The notes beneath the pieces are model-generated. The model saw only the letters and a program-made list of their open reading frames with translations, had not been told where the DNA came from and ran no database searches. Positions 63,511 through 64,000 of a stretch of DNA of 64,000 nt are shown here, piece by piece. The position numbers were made by a program, and so were the translations under genes. The stretch's first letter is position 1. Every line of letters begins with the position of its first letter. The stretch comes from Saprospiraceae bacterium (lineage in GTDB: Bacteria > Bacteroidota > Bacteroidia > Chitinophagales > Saprospiraceae): contig JADKBS010000022.1 in NCBI GenBank assembly GCA_016714985.1, positions 62,001 to 126,000 of the forward strand, given 5' to 3'.

Positions 63511-64000
63511 TCATGCTTCCACTTCCCTTATTTGGGCCATGAAATACTGGTAAACGGGCAAATCAGCTTGGGTACCTTTTCCCCAAGCCGGTTTTAGCCC
63601 TTCCCGAATGGCGTAGTAGTCGGCAACAATATCGGCTTGTTGTTCCAGGTTGAAATCGGTGAGCCTGGCCTTGCGGCCCATCGCTTCCCTCAATTTGTCA
63701 ATTCCACCATAATTGTAGCCCTCTCTTGTTCTTTGTGCACGGAGTGCCTTCGTCATGTATGCAGCACCCAAGTTTTGGTACTGCCAAATGTGGACAAGCT
63801 CATGGACAAAAGTAGAGGGATGGATTTTCCCCCAAGAATTGACGGTGAAAAAGCTGACATAGACAATATTTCGCTTTTTGCATCCAATCATGGCCTTGCT
63901 GTCAATGCAGACCTGGTCGAGTTTTAGCGCATCGCCAAACACCGAGGCCGCTAGTTTGCGTTCCAAGGGTGACAGGGGGCGGGTATCCCATTTCAAGAAA
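63511..64000 (-). CDS. Zincin-like metallopeptidase-type protein (5' end outside window)
   Basis: At least 163 codons are open from the stop at 63511 to the window edge; the true start is probably beyond base 64000 because only a TTG is available inside. The zinc-binding motif HELVHIWQY is present, with HPSTFVHELVHIW before and LEQQADIVADYYA after, where the Glu may be a third ligand. This pattern is seen in a group of small Bacteroidota proteins annotated as DUF4157 or vgr-related proteins. Peptidase activity is inferred only from the motif. No signal peptide can be judged. Confidence 0.65.
   Translation of the reverse strand, partial: FLKWDTRPLSPLERKLAASVFGDALKLDQVCIDSKAMIGCKKRNIVYVSFFTVNSWGKIHPSTFVHELVHIWQYQNLGAAYMTKALRAQRTREGYNYGGIDKLREAMGRKARLTDFNLEQQADIVADYYAIREGLKPAWGKGTQADLPVYQYFMAQIREVEA

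Overview
The window looks like a chromosome segment of a gliding, cell-wall-remodelled member of the phylum Bacteroidota, probably near the Saprospiria (inference; no rRNA or other phylogenetic marker was compared). The reasons are a giant secreted protein with the gliding-motility type C-terminal sorting domain (20114-24420), an OmpA protein with thrombospondin type 3 repeats, a TonB-dependent-receptor-like barrel, bacillithiol enzyme BshC, BatE and DUF58 proteins, LytTR/LytS signalling, and TAnnTTTG-type -7 promoter elements. No tRNA, rRNA, CRISPR array, phage module or transposase gene was found.

Layout. 1-2785: prmA (cut by the window edge), a DinB-like protein, a coiled-coil protein and queE. 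3024-9000: an accessory region in which an AT-rich SF1 helicase/Vsr-like nuclease gene (3506-8607) sits between an N-terminal hsdR piece and a decayed N-terminal hsdM piece. 9031-16870: a TlpA-like thioredoxin protein, a very large ThuA/sugar-dehydrogenase/PKD/cytochrome c protein and an LVIVD lipoprotein. 17029-19235: kbl and tdh for threonine breakdown. 19447-27402: an orphan HsdR_N-type protein, the giant T9SS substrate, an SPFH protein and OmpA/TSP3. 27747-35955: hscA, bshC, envelope proteins, pruA and rlmN. 36272-39324: an MbnH-like di-haem protein with two MbnP-like lipoproteins. 39373-48265: DUF58, sulfotransferase, VOC, aldo/keto reductase, LytTR regulator, BatE, RpiB and a LytS-type kinase. 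48653-56890: outer-membrane receptor, haem-binding protein, Crp/Fnr regulator, the three-gene proton-translocating transhydrogenase (pntA, its membrane part, pntB) and a small cytochrome c. 57463-64000: AIM24-type protein, B12-dependent ribonucleotide reductase nrdJ, a CorA-type transporter and a metallopeptidase-like gene cut by the edge.

The most interesting material lies between genes. Five copies of a 104-131 bp element (2027, 19977, 38258, 51502, 57326) have GTAA-starting terminal inverted repeats, two long internal hairpins and, in four of five, an 8-bp flanking direct repeat. This is the signature of an IS66-type MITE. Three copies end only 12-14 bp from a start codon. Independently, most spacers carry short arrays of 7-8 bp units (several unit sequences, often with an inverted second arm); one family (GGTTTCAG) forms four ~150 bp elements, two of which share a core.

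A caution for the reader: eight otherwise well-conserved genes, including pruA and pntB, are broken by at least 14 single-base shifts, many in homopolymers. This points to consensus errors in the assembly rather than to gene death. I annotate these as single genes and give the break points.
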